This document shows positions 57,127 to 64,000 of a stretch of 64,000 nucleotides of DNA, piece after piece. The notes below the pieces were generated by a model. It was given only the letters and a program-made list of their open reading frames with translations, was not told the origin of the DNA and searched no databases. The number at the start of each line of letters is the position of its first letter. Within the stretch, counting starts at the first letter, position 1. The translations under genes and the position numbers were made by a program. This stretch comes from Xenorhabdus khoisanae. Its GTDB lineage: Bacteria > Pseudomonadota > Gammaproteobacteria > Enterobacterales > Enterobacteriaceae. The stretch is from assembly GCF_001037465.1 (NCBI RefSeq), contig NZ_LFCV01000050.1:1-64000 (forward strand), read 5' to 3'.

Positions 57127-58164
57127 ATGAAGACTGAAACTTACCCAGAAGAAGCCAATCTGACAACAGGTCAGATTCTGCGTCAGGCTCGTGAAAAACT
57201 TGAGCTTTCTCAGCAAACTGTGGCAGATCGCTTGTGTCTTAAACTGTCCACTGTTCGTGATATTGAAGAAGATAATATTCCATCAAATATTACACCAACA
57301 TTTTTTCGTGGATACATTCGCGCTTATGCGAAACTGGTTCAAGTGCCTGAATCTGAGATCTTAAGCATTTTAGATAAACAAATGCCCGCCAAAACCATGA
57401 AAGTTTCTCCAATGCAAAGTTTTTCCTCGGGGAAAAAACGTAAAAAGAGTGATGGTTGGTTAATGAAATTAACATGGGCTATCATCATTCTGCTACTTGG
57501 TATGACTGGCTTATGGTGGTGGCAGAACTACAAGGCGCAACAAAAAGAATTGTCCACAATGGCATCACAATCCAGCGTCCAAAGTGCCCATGTTCAGGGC
57601 GCTGAAAATAGCCCGGGTACTTCAACCGCAATAGCGGATAACACGATAGCGGATAATGTATCCGCACCCCTGAAACAAAATCAATCTGGGTCGGTTTCTC
57701 AAGAGAAAGCGTCTCCAGAACAGGCGAATGGCACAGGAATAAAAAACAGTGCTTCAACCGCTTCCAATGCGCCAGTGTCCATGGCAACAGAGCCAAAAAC
57801 AGTTCTTAATCCAGCGGCAACAAATACGACTTCAGAAAACACCAGCGTAACGACTAATACAGGTACGGAAAATCCTGTTGTCAGTACATCATCAGCTGAC
57901 GTGAACAATATTAGCGCTACAAGCAGCAATGAGCTGGTCATGGACTTCAACGGGGAATGTTGGTTAGAAGTCAAGGATGCTAAAGGTAAGTTACTGTTTA
58001 GTGGCACGAAAAAGAAAGGCGATAACCTGAAACTTTCCGGCGTATTGCCTTACTCTTTGAACATTGGTGCGCCTTCACAGGTTAAGGTTCAGTTTCAGGG
58101 GAAACCGGTGGATCTGAATTCCTTTATTAAGAAAGGCGTGTCTGCCAAACTGAAGCTGAAATAA
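57127..58164 (+). CDS. rodZ: cytoskeleton protein RodZ
   Basis: RodZ links MreB to the wall-synthesis machinery and sets rod shape. Of 345 residues, about 14-80 form a HTH_25-type domain (TGQILRQAREKLELSQQTVADRL), one membrane segment lies near 115-132 (LTWAIIILLLGMTGLWWW), then a Ser/Thr/Asn-rich periplasmic linker of about 120 residues and the C-terminal DUF4115 domain (FNGECWLEVKDAKGKLLF). The operon order rodZ-ispG-hisS is as in E. coli. Confidence 0.95.
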   Translation: MKTETYPEEANLTTGQILRQAREKLELSQQTVADRLCLKLSTVRDIEEDNIPSNITPTFFRGYIRAYAKLVQVPESEILSILDKQMPAKTMKVSPMQSFSSGKKRKKSDGWLMKLTWAIIILLLGMTGLWWWQNYKAQQKELSTMASQSSVQSAHVQGAENSPGTSTAIADNTIADNVSAPLKQNQSGSVSQEKASPEQANGTGIKNSASTASNAPVSMATEPKTVLNPAATNTTSENTSVTTNTGTENPVVSTSSADVNNISATSSNELVMDFNGECWLEVKDAKGKLLFSGTKKKGDNLKLSGVLPYSLNIGAPSQVKVQFQGKPVDLNSFIKKGVSAKLKLK

Positions 58165-58209
58165 ACTCAGCGACAGAGTTTCTGGCAAATTTATCTTGTA
58201 AAGAATTTG

Positions 58210-58240
58210 GGCGAACATTGAATAAGCATTCATGTTCGCC
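58210..58240. terminator. long hairpin between rodZ and ispG
   Basis: Arms GGCGAACATTGAAT and ATTCATGTTCGCC pair with one bulge around a 4-base loop. No T-run follows, so it may be an mRNA-processing or stabilising element within the rodZ-ispG transcript. Confidence 0.5.
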
Positions 58241-58315
58241 TGTGTGTATTATTCACCACAGCATAGTTGTAATTTTTATAAACAAAATACAGGGATGTAG
58301 GGGAGTAATGTAAAA

Positions 58316-59437
58316 ATGCATAATGAATCACCGATAAAAAGACGTAAATCCACACGTATTTATGTCGGTAATGTGCCCATAGGGGATGACGCACCCATCG
58401 CGGTGCAATCAATGACTAACTCACGGACAACTGATGTTGAGGCAACCGTCAATCAAATCAAAGCATTAGAGCGAGTTGGTGTTGATATCGTCCGTGTTTC
58501 TGTTCCGACCATGGATGCGGCTGAAGCGTTTAAATCCATCAAACAGAAGGTCAATGTTCCCCTCGTTGCTGACATCCATTTTGATTACCGCATTGCATTG
58601 AAGGTAGCCGAATATGGTGTGGACTGCTTGCGCATTAATCCCGGCAATATTGGTAATGAGGAACGCATCCGTCAGGTTGTGGATTGCGCTCGTTACAATA
58701 ACATTCCAATTCGTATCGGGGTCAATGGTGGATCGCTGGAAAAAGATCTACAGGAAAAATATGGCGAACCAACACCGGAAGCGCTGGTTGAATCAGCAAT
58801 GCGCCATGTGGATATCCTCGATCGCCTGAACTTTGACCAATTCAAAGTGAGTGTCAAAGCCTCTGACGTTTTCTTGGCCGTTGGCGCTTATCGTTTACTG
58901 GCACAGAAAATTGATCAACCGTTACATCTGGGCATCACCGAAGCAGGTGGCGCTCGCGCAGGTGCGGTGAAGTCTTCAATTGGTCTGGGCATTTTATTGT
59001 CAGAAGGAATTGGCGACACGTTGCGCATCTCTTTGGCCGCAGATCCGGTAGAGGAAGTTAAAGTCGGCTTCGATATATTGAAAGCATTGCGCATTCGTTC
59101 GAGAGGCATCAACTTCATTGCCTGCCCGACTTGTTCACGCCAGGAATTTGATGTTATCGGTACTGTTAATGCGCTTGAGCAACGTCTTGAAGATCTCATT
59201 ACACCAATGGATGTTTCTATCATTGGCTGCGTCGTGAATGGCCCGGGAGAAGCAGAAGTTTCAACACTTGGCGTAACAGGCGCTAAAACGAAAAGCGGTT
59301 TTTATGAAGATGGCATTCGTCAGAGAGAGCGTCTTGATAATAAAGACCTGATTGATCAGCTTGAAGCGAAGATCCGGGCTAAGGCTGCAATCCTTGATGC
59401 TAATAACCGGATCAGCATTAATCAGCTTGATGAGTAA
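58316..59437 (+). CDS. ispG: 4-hydroxy-3-methylbut-2-en-1-yl diphosphate synthase IspG
   Basis: IspG is a [4Fe-4S] enzyme of the MEP isoprenoid pathway, converting MEcPP to HMBPP. The 373 residues carry the cluster cysteines in ACPTCSRQ and GCVVNGPGE, plus the TIM-barrel N-terminus ([19 protein letters not shown]). It needs clusters from the isc system encoded upstream in this window. Confidence 0.97.
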   Translation: MHNESPIKRRKSTRIYVGNVPIGDDAPIAVQSMTNSRTTDVEATVNQIKALERVGVDIVRVSVPTMDAAEAFKSIKQKVNVPLVADIHFDYRIALKVAEYGVDCLRINPGNIGNEERIRQVVDCARYNNIPIRIGVNGGSLEKDLQEKYGEPTPEALVESAMRHVDILDRLNFDQFKVSVKASDVFLAVGAYRLLAQKIDQPLHLGITEAGGARAGAVKSSIGLGILLSEGIGDTLRISLAADPVEEVKVGFDILKALRIRSRGINFIACPTCSRQEFDVIGTVNALEQRLEDLITPMDVSIIGCVVNGPGEAEVSTLGVTGAKTKSGFYEDGIRQRERLDNKDLIDQLEAKIRAKAAILDANNRISINQLDE

Positions 59438-59601
59438 TATGCCTGATGCTGGTTCATGTTATCATGCGCCAGCTATGCTTTTTATCTAGGTATCTATTGG
59501 ATAAACGGGCATATAGTGAGAATTTTGTTTGCTGATTGAACCTGATAAGTATTCGCTTTTATAATCGATGCCATTGTATAAATATTAATAAGAGATAAAA
59601 C

Positions 59602-60879
59602 GTGACAAAAAATATCCCAGCTATTCGTGGCATGAACGATTGCCTTCCTGCTGAAACGGCCATCTGGCAACGAGTTGAATCTACGGTAAAGCGTGTGCTG
59701 TCAGGTTATGGTTTCAGCGAAATTCGGACACCGATTGTAGAACAGACCCCGTTATTTAAACGTGCAATTGGGGAAATCACCGATGTTGTCGAAAAAGAGA
59801 TGTACACTTTTGACGACCGCAATGGAGAAAGTTTGACCCTGCGCCCGGAAAATACCGCAGGATGTGTCCGAGCCGGTATTCAGCATGGTCTGCTGTACAA
59901 TCAGGAGCAGCGCTTATGGTATATCGGGCCGATGTTCCGATATGAGCGTCCACAAAAAGGCCGTTATCGCCAATTCCATCAATTGGGTGCCGAAGTTTTT
60001 GGCCTGCAAGGGCCGGATATCGATGCTGAACTCATTTTAATGACAGCACGCTGGTGGCGCGAACTGGGCATTGCTGACCACGTTACGCTCGAATTGAACT
60101 CCATTGGTTCACTGGAAGCTCGTGCAGATTATCGTGAAGCACTGGTTGAGTTTCTTGAACAGCATAAAGAGAAGCTGGATGAAGACTGCCAGCGTCGGAT
60201 GTATACCAACCCTCTGCGTGTATTGGATTCCAAAAATCCTGAAATTCAGCAACTTCTTAATGATGCACCGGAACTGTTTGATTATCTTGATGCCGAATCA
60301 AAAGAACATTTTGATGGATTGTGTCAGATACTTGATAACGCGGGTATCAAATACCGCATTAACCAGCGTCTGGTTCGTGGTCTTGATTATTACAACCGTA
60401 CTGTCTTTGAATGGGTAACCTCTGCATTGGGAGCTCAGGGAACAGTCTGTGCGGGTGGGCGTTACGATGGTCTGGTTGAACAATTAGGTGGAAAAGCAAC
60501 ACCGGCAGTGGGTTTCGCCATGGGCATGGAACGTATGGTTCTGTTAGTGCAGGAAATTAATCCTGACTTTGTTGCCGATTTGACGGTTGCTGATGTTTAT
60601 CTCTCTTCCTTTGGTGAAGGCAGTCAACAAGCCGCATTGATTCTGGCAGAAAAAATCCGTGATCAACTGCCAGAATTGCGCCTGATGACTAACCACGGTG
60701 GAGGTAACTTTAAGAAACAATTGACTCGTGCGGGTAAGCATGGTGCTAAAGTTGCCCTGATCCTCGGAGAAGATGAAATTCAGGCTGGCAACGTAACAAT
60801 AAAAGATTTACGTAACGGTGAACAAGAAACGTTGTCACAACAAACGGTCGCGGCACGTTTGAGCGAATTGTTAGGCTAA
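59602..60879 (+). CDS. hisS: histidyl-tRNA synthetase
   Basis: HisS charges tRNA-His. The 425 residues include class II motif 2 ([24 protein letters not shown]), the His-specific motifs [15 protein letters not shown] and [14 protein letters not shown], and the C-terminal anticodon-binding domain. The start is GTG at 59602 with AAGAGA upstream; the protein aligns from [12 protein letters not shown]. Confidence 0.97.
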   Translation: MTKNIPAIRGMNDCLPAETAIWQRVESTVKRVLSGYGFSEIRTPIVEQTPLFKRAIGEITDVVEKEMYTFDDRNGESLTLRPENTAGCVRAGIQHGLLYNQEQRLWYIGPMFRYERPQKGRYRQFHQLGAEVFGLQGPDIDAELILMTARWWRELGIADHVTLELNSIGSLEARADYREALVEFLEQHKEKLDEDCQRRMYTNPLRVLDSKNPEIQQLLNDAPELFDYLDAESKEHFDGLCQILDNAGIKYRINQRLVRGLDYYNRTVFEWVTSALGAQGTVCAGGRYDGLVEQLGGKATPAVGFAMGMERMVLLVQEINPDFVADLTVADVYLSSFGEGSQQAALILAEKIRDQLPELRLMTNHGGGNFKKQLTRAGKHGAKVALILGEDEIQAGNVTIKDLRNGEQETLSQQTVAARLSELLG

Positions 60880-60890
60880 GGAGAGACTCT

Positions 60891-61511
60891 GTGCAAGTCT
60901 ATACCACTGAAACTGAACAAGTTGACGCGATAAAGCGTTTTTTCGTCACCAACGGTAAATACCTTGCTGTTGGTTTGGTTCTGGGCATTGGCGTGTTGGT
61001 TGGCTGGCGTTACTGGCAGACTCATCAAACAAACCAATTACATGAAACGGCAGCGACGTTTGAGAAATTGAACAAATCTCTGGCGTTGGGGTCGAAAGAG
61101 GGTGTTGCTGCCGTAGATAAATTCGCGAATGAAACGAATAATATCTACGGTGTCATGGCTGATCTGGAACTGGCAAAACATGCTGTCGGGCAGAATGACT
61201 TGGCTCAGGCCGAGAAAAATTTGCTGGCAGCATCAGCTAAAGCTACAGATGAAGAGATGAAAACGTTATCCAACCTTCGTTTGGCCCGGGTTCAATTGGC
61301 GGAAGATAAAACGGATGCTGCATTGAAAACGTTAGAATTGGTCAAGGGAAAAGGCTGGTTGGTTGTTGCTGAGGATATCCGTGGAGATATTCTGGCGAAA
61401 AAAGGTGATATTGCCGGTGCTCGTGCCGCATATTCCAAAGGGCTTGAATCTGATGGCCCTCAGACGATGAAAGATTTCATTAAAATTAAACTTAATAATT
61501 TATCCAACTAA
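60891..61511 (+). CDS. yfgM: YfgM, Sec-associated periplasmic chaperone-network protein
   Basis: YfgM is a single-pass inner-membrane protein that associates with PpiD and SecYEG. The 206 residues have a membrane segment at about 23-40 (YLAVGLVLGIGVLVGWRYW) and a TPR-like periplasmic domain. The start is GTG at 60891 with AAGGAGAG upstream, 11 bp after hisS. bamB follows after 15 bp, the E. coli order. Confidence 0.94.
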   Translation: MQVYTTETEQVDAIKRFFVTNGKYLAVGLVLGIGVLVGWRYWQTHQTNQLHETAATFEKLNKSLALGSKEGVAAVDKFANETNNIYGVMADLELAKHAVGQNDLAQAEKNLLAASAKATDEEMKTLSNLRLARVQLAEDKTDAALKTLELVKGKGWLVVAEDIRGDILAKKGDIAGARAAYSKGLESDGPQTMKDFIKIKLNNLSN

Positions 61512-61526
61512 GGGAGCCAACTTCTA

Positions 61527-62699
61527 ATGCAACTGCGAAAAACACTCTTGGTTGGGCTGGTTGCTTCTGTTCTGCTGGCTGGTTGTTCAAGCGAACAGGA
61601 TACGGTAACAATGTCACCGTTGCCGAAGGTTGAAAATCAATTCAAACCTCGTGTTGTCTGGGATAAATCCGTTGGCGGCGGTGTTGGGCGCTACTATTCT
61701 CACTTGTCACCGGTTTGGCAGGGCTCAACGGTTTATGCTGCTGACCGAAATGGTGTTGTCAAAGCGTTTGATATAGACAGTGGCAAAGAGTTGTGGGCAA
61801 CGGACTTATCAGAGAAAGCAGGTCTTCTGTCATCTCGTTTGCCGGCGCTACTGTCAGGGGGCGTGACTGTTTCCGGTGATCGTCTCTATGTTGGCACAGA
61901 AAAAGCAAAAGTCATCGCGTTGGATGCCACAACCGGTAAAGTTGAATGGGATTCAACAGTTGCCGGCGAAGCGTTATCGCGCCCGGTGGTAAGTGATGGT
62001 TTCGTCTTGATTCACACTGGCAATGGTATGTTGCAGGCATTGAATGAAGGTGATGGTAGTATCGCTTGGTCAGTCAACATGGATACACCTCCGTTGTCAG
62101 TTCGTGGTGAATCCGCTCCTGCCGTGGCCTATGGTGCCGCAGTTGTGGGTGGTGACAATGGGCGTGTCAGCGCCGTCCTGCTGTCTCAAGGGCAATTAAT
62201 TTGGCAACAGCGCATTTCTCAGGTGACGGGAGCCACTGAAATTGATCGCCTGAATGACGTTGATATGACTCCGGTCATTTCTAACAATGTTATTTATGCC
62301 ATTGCTTATAACGGTAATTTAGTTGCAATGGATATGCGTTCGGGGCAGATCATCTGGAAACGTGATCTGGGTTCGGTGAATGATATGGTCGTGACTGATG
62401 ATAATATTTTCATTGTTGATCAAGACGATCGTATTTTATCCCTGCGTAAGAGCGATGGGGTGACACTGTGGGCGCAAAGTGATCTCTTGCATCGTAACTT
62501 GACCGCACCGGAAATGTATAATGGCTATCTGGTTGTTGGAGATAGCGAAGGTTATCTGCATTGGTTGAATCTGGCTGATGGCAAATTTGTGGCTCAGCAT
62601 AAGGTTGATGGTTCTGGCCTATTGAGCCGCCCTGTTGTTGCCAGCGATAAACTGATGGTACAAGCGAAGGACGGGACAGTTTACCTGTATACCCGCTAA
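61527..62699 (+). CDS. bamB: outer-membrane protein assembly factor BamB
   Basis: BamB is the beta-propeller lipoprotein of the BAM complex that inserts outer-membrane proteins. The 390 residues begin with a lipoprotein signal (LLAGCSS) and continue in eight PQQ-like blade repeats (ELWATDLS, VEWDSTVAG, IIWKRDLG and others). It ends the hisS-yfgM-bamB run before a terminator. It is a sigma-E target in E. coli. Confidence 0.96.
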   Translation: MQLRKTLLVGLVASVLLAGCSSEQDTVTMSPLPKVENQFKPRVVWDKSVGGGVGRYYSHLSPVWQGSTVYAADRNGVVKAFDIDSGKELWATDLSEKAGLLSSRLPALLSGGVTVSGDRLYVGTEKAKVIALDATTGKVEWDSTVAGEALSRPVVSDGFVLIHTGNGMLQALNEGDGSIAWSVNMDTPPLSVRGESAPAVAYGAAVVGGDNGRVSAVLLSQGQLIWQQRISQVTGATEIDRLNDVDMTPVISNNVIYAIAYNGNLVAMDMRSGQIIWKRDLGSVNDMVVTDDNIFIVDQDDRILSLRKSDGVTLWAQSDLLHRNLTAPEMYNGYLVVGDSEGYLHWLNLADGKFVAQHKVDGSGLLSRPVVASDKLMVQAKDGTVYLYTR

Positions 62700-62753
62700 T
62701 TCCAGAACGTGTTTTAGCGTTATATGACGCTATACGAAATAGCACGAAACTAT

Positions 62754-62796
62754 ACGGCTCCTGTGCTGAAAGTAACAGGGGCCGTTTCGTCTTTTT
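62754..62796 (+). terminator. terminator after bamB
   Basis: The stem ACGGCTCCTGT / ACAGGGGCCGT (one mismatch) with a 10-base loop is followed by TTCGTCTTTTT. Confidence 0.85.
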
Positions 62797-62879
62797 AGTA
62801 TCTTGTAGTAGTGAGCAACATTGGTTGGATCATTTCTAGCAGGATATCGATTTAAATTTAGTCATGAGGCATCAAAAAA

Positions 62880-64000
62880 ATGATACCTGTCGTTGCGCTG
62901 GTTGGGCGCCCCAATGTTGGAAAATCCACCTTATTTAACCGATTAACCCGCACCAGAGATGCGCTGGTAGCGGATTTCCCTGGCTTAACCCGTGATCGTA
63001 AATATGGACGGGCAGAAGTTGAAGGGCAGGAGTTCATCATCATTGATACGGGAGGTATCGATGGTGCGGAAGAAGGCGTAGAAACACATATGGCTACGCA
63101 ATCTTTGATGGCTATCGAAGAGGCTGATATTGTTCTCTTCATGGTTGATGCCAGATCAGGGTTGATGCCAGCCGATCATGCGATTGCCAAGCATTTGCGC
63201 AGTCGTGAAAAAGCAACCTTTTTGGTGGCAAACAAGACTGATGGCATTGATATTGACACTTCCATTGCAGAATTCTACTCATTGGGATTAGGGGATATTT
63301 ATTCTATTGCCGCTTCCCACGGCCGTGGCGTGACGCAGTTGATTGAACGTGCCTTGCTGCCTTTTTCTGAGAAAGAAGAAACGGAAGAAGTCGAATTAAC
63401 GGAAGAAGAGGCTAATGCTGCTTATTGGGCAGAGATGGAACAGGCTGAACTTGATGCTTCTGTTGAACAGGAAGAAGAGGAAGCGTTTGATCCTACTGGC
63501 TTGCCTCTAAAACTTGCGATTGTTGGTCGTCCGAATGTAGGGAAATCCACATTAACCAACCGTATCCTGGGGGAAGAGCGGGTTGTCGTTTATGATATGC
63601 CAGGCACAACCCGTGACAGTATTTATATTCCTATGGAGCGTGATGGGCGCGAATATATCCTGATTGATACTGCGGGTGTTCGTAAACGGGGTAAGATTAC
63701 GGAAACCGTTGAAAAATTCTCCGTTATTAAAACACTTCAGGCCATTGAAGACGCTAATGTCGTGTTATTGGTGGTAGATGCCCGCGAAGGTATTTCTGAT
63801 CAGGATCTTTCTCTGCTCGGCTTTATTCTTAATAGCGGTCGCTCGCTGGTTATTGCCGTCAACAAATGGGATGGCATGAGTCAGGAAGATAAAGATCACG
63901 TCAAGGATATGCTGGATCTGCGTTTGGGCTTTGTTGATTTTGCGCGTGTTCACTTTATTTCTGCACTGCATGGTAGTGGTGTTGGCAATTTATTTGAGTC
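62880..64000 (+). CDS. der: ribosome-assembly GTPase Der (EngA), 3' end beyond window
   Basis: Der is a double-GTPase needed for 50S assembly. From the ATG at 62880 (GAGG upstream) 373 codons are present and the frame is open to the window edge; the full protein is about 495. Both G domains are visible, each with GRPNVGKST, and the second with DMPGTTRDS and NKWDG. The linker between them (near 160-205) is very acidic, rich in Glu. The C-terminal KH-like domain is missing only because of the window boundary. Confidence 0.97.
   Translation, partial: MIPVVALVGRPNVGKSTLFNRLTRTRDALVADFPGLTRDRKYGRAEVEGQEFIIIDTGGIDGAEEGVETHMATQSLMAIEEADIVLFMVDARSGLMPADHAIAKHLRSREKATFLVANKTDGIDIDTSIAEFYSLGLGDIYSIAASHGRGVTQLIERALLPFSEKEETEEVELTEEEANAAYWAEMEQAELDASVEQEEEEAFDPTGLPLKLAIVGRPNVGKSTLTNRILGEERVVVYDMPGTTRDSIYIPMERDGREYILIDTAGVRKRGKITETVEKFSVIKTLQAIEDANVVLLVVDAREGISDQDLSLLGFILNSGRSLVIAVNKWDGMSQEDKDHVKDMLDLRLGFVDFARVHFISALHGSGVGNLFE

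Noticed and set aside
59440-59500. possible terminator after ispG (GCTGG ... CCAGC then CTTTTT)
   Set aside because: Stem is only 5 bp with a long loop and is separated from the T-run, too weak to call.

Overview
The window is a contiguous piece of a gammaproteobacterial chromosome of the Enterobacterales. Nearly every long gene reads as an ortholog of an Escherichia coli gene from the grcA-srmB-rpoE-lepA-rnc-purL-glmY-glyA-isc-pepB-ndk-ispG-hisS-der region, in the same overall order. Protein divergence, moderately AT-rich DNA, the glutamine-dependent form of NadE beside glnB, and accessory genes between syntenic blocks suggest an insect- or nematode-associated member of the Morganellaceae such as Xenorhabdus or Photorhabdus. 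That genus-level call is inference.

Layout: 1-4.3 kb holds grcA behind a consensus FNR site, an inserted class 3-type lipase, srmB and trmN. 4.4-7.4 kb is the sigma-E operon rpoE-rseA-rseB-rseC with its own sigma-E promoter; nadB, which sits beside rpoE in E. coli, is absent. 7.6-14.1 kb is lepA-lepB followed by rnc-era-recO-pdxJ-acpS, with yfhL convergent. 14.7-17.6 kb is accessory: an AT-rich membrane protein, an AlkA-like glycosylase, FosA and an HD phosphohydrolase. 17.6-23.9 kb holds tadA, mltF and PurR-controlled purL. 24.1-25.0 kb is a two-gene module resembling a toxin-antitoxin pair. 25.0-29.3 kb holds three GlrR-type sites, a sigma-54 promoter, the small RNA gene glmY and glrK-qseG-glrR, the two-component system expected to drive glmY.

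29.4-37.4 kb holds nadE-glnB, hmp (NsrR and FNR sites), glyA (PurR site), hcaT, suhB and trmJ. 37.5-43.1 kb is the complete iron-sulfur assembly operon iscRSUA-hscBA-fdx-iscX behind tandem IscR sites. 43.3-52.9 kb holds pepB, a shortened sseB, the alpha-2-macroglobulin lipoprotein yfhM and its partner penicillin-binding protein pbpC. 53-54.4 kb is a second accessory insert: a DUF2975 membrane protein with a small Cro-type regulator, a 126-bp palindromic repeat and a small secreted protein. 54.6-64 kb holds ndk, rlmN, a short PilW-like TPR lipoprotein, rodZ, ispG, hisS, yfgM, bamB and the start of der, cut by the window edge.

Functionally the window is mostly housekeeping: envelope stress (RpoE/Rse, BamB, RodZ, MltF, YfhM/PbpC), translation and RNA maturation (LepA, Rnc, Era, TadA, TrmN, TrmJ, RlmN, HisS, Der), Fe-S assembly, one-carbon and purine supply (GlyA, PurL), and amino-sugar control (GlmY/GlrKR). 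Novelty is concentrated in the inserts: the lipase, the FosA cluster, the HicA-like/HTH pair, the stand-alone SseB C-terminal domain and the DUF2975 insert. No tRNA, rRNA, IS element, prophage or CRISPR array was recognised.
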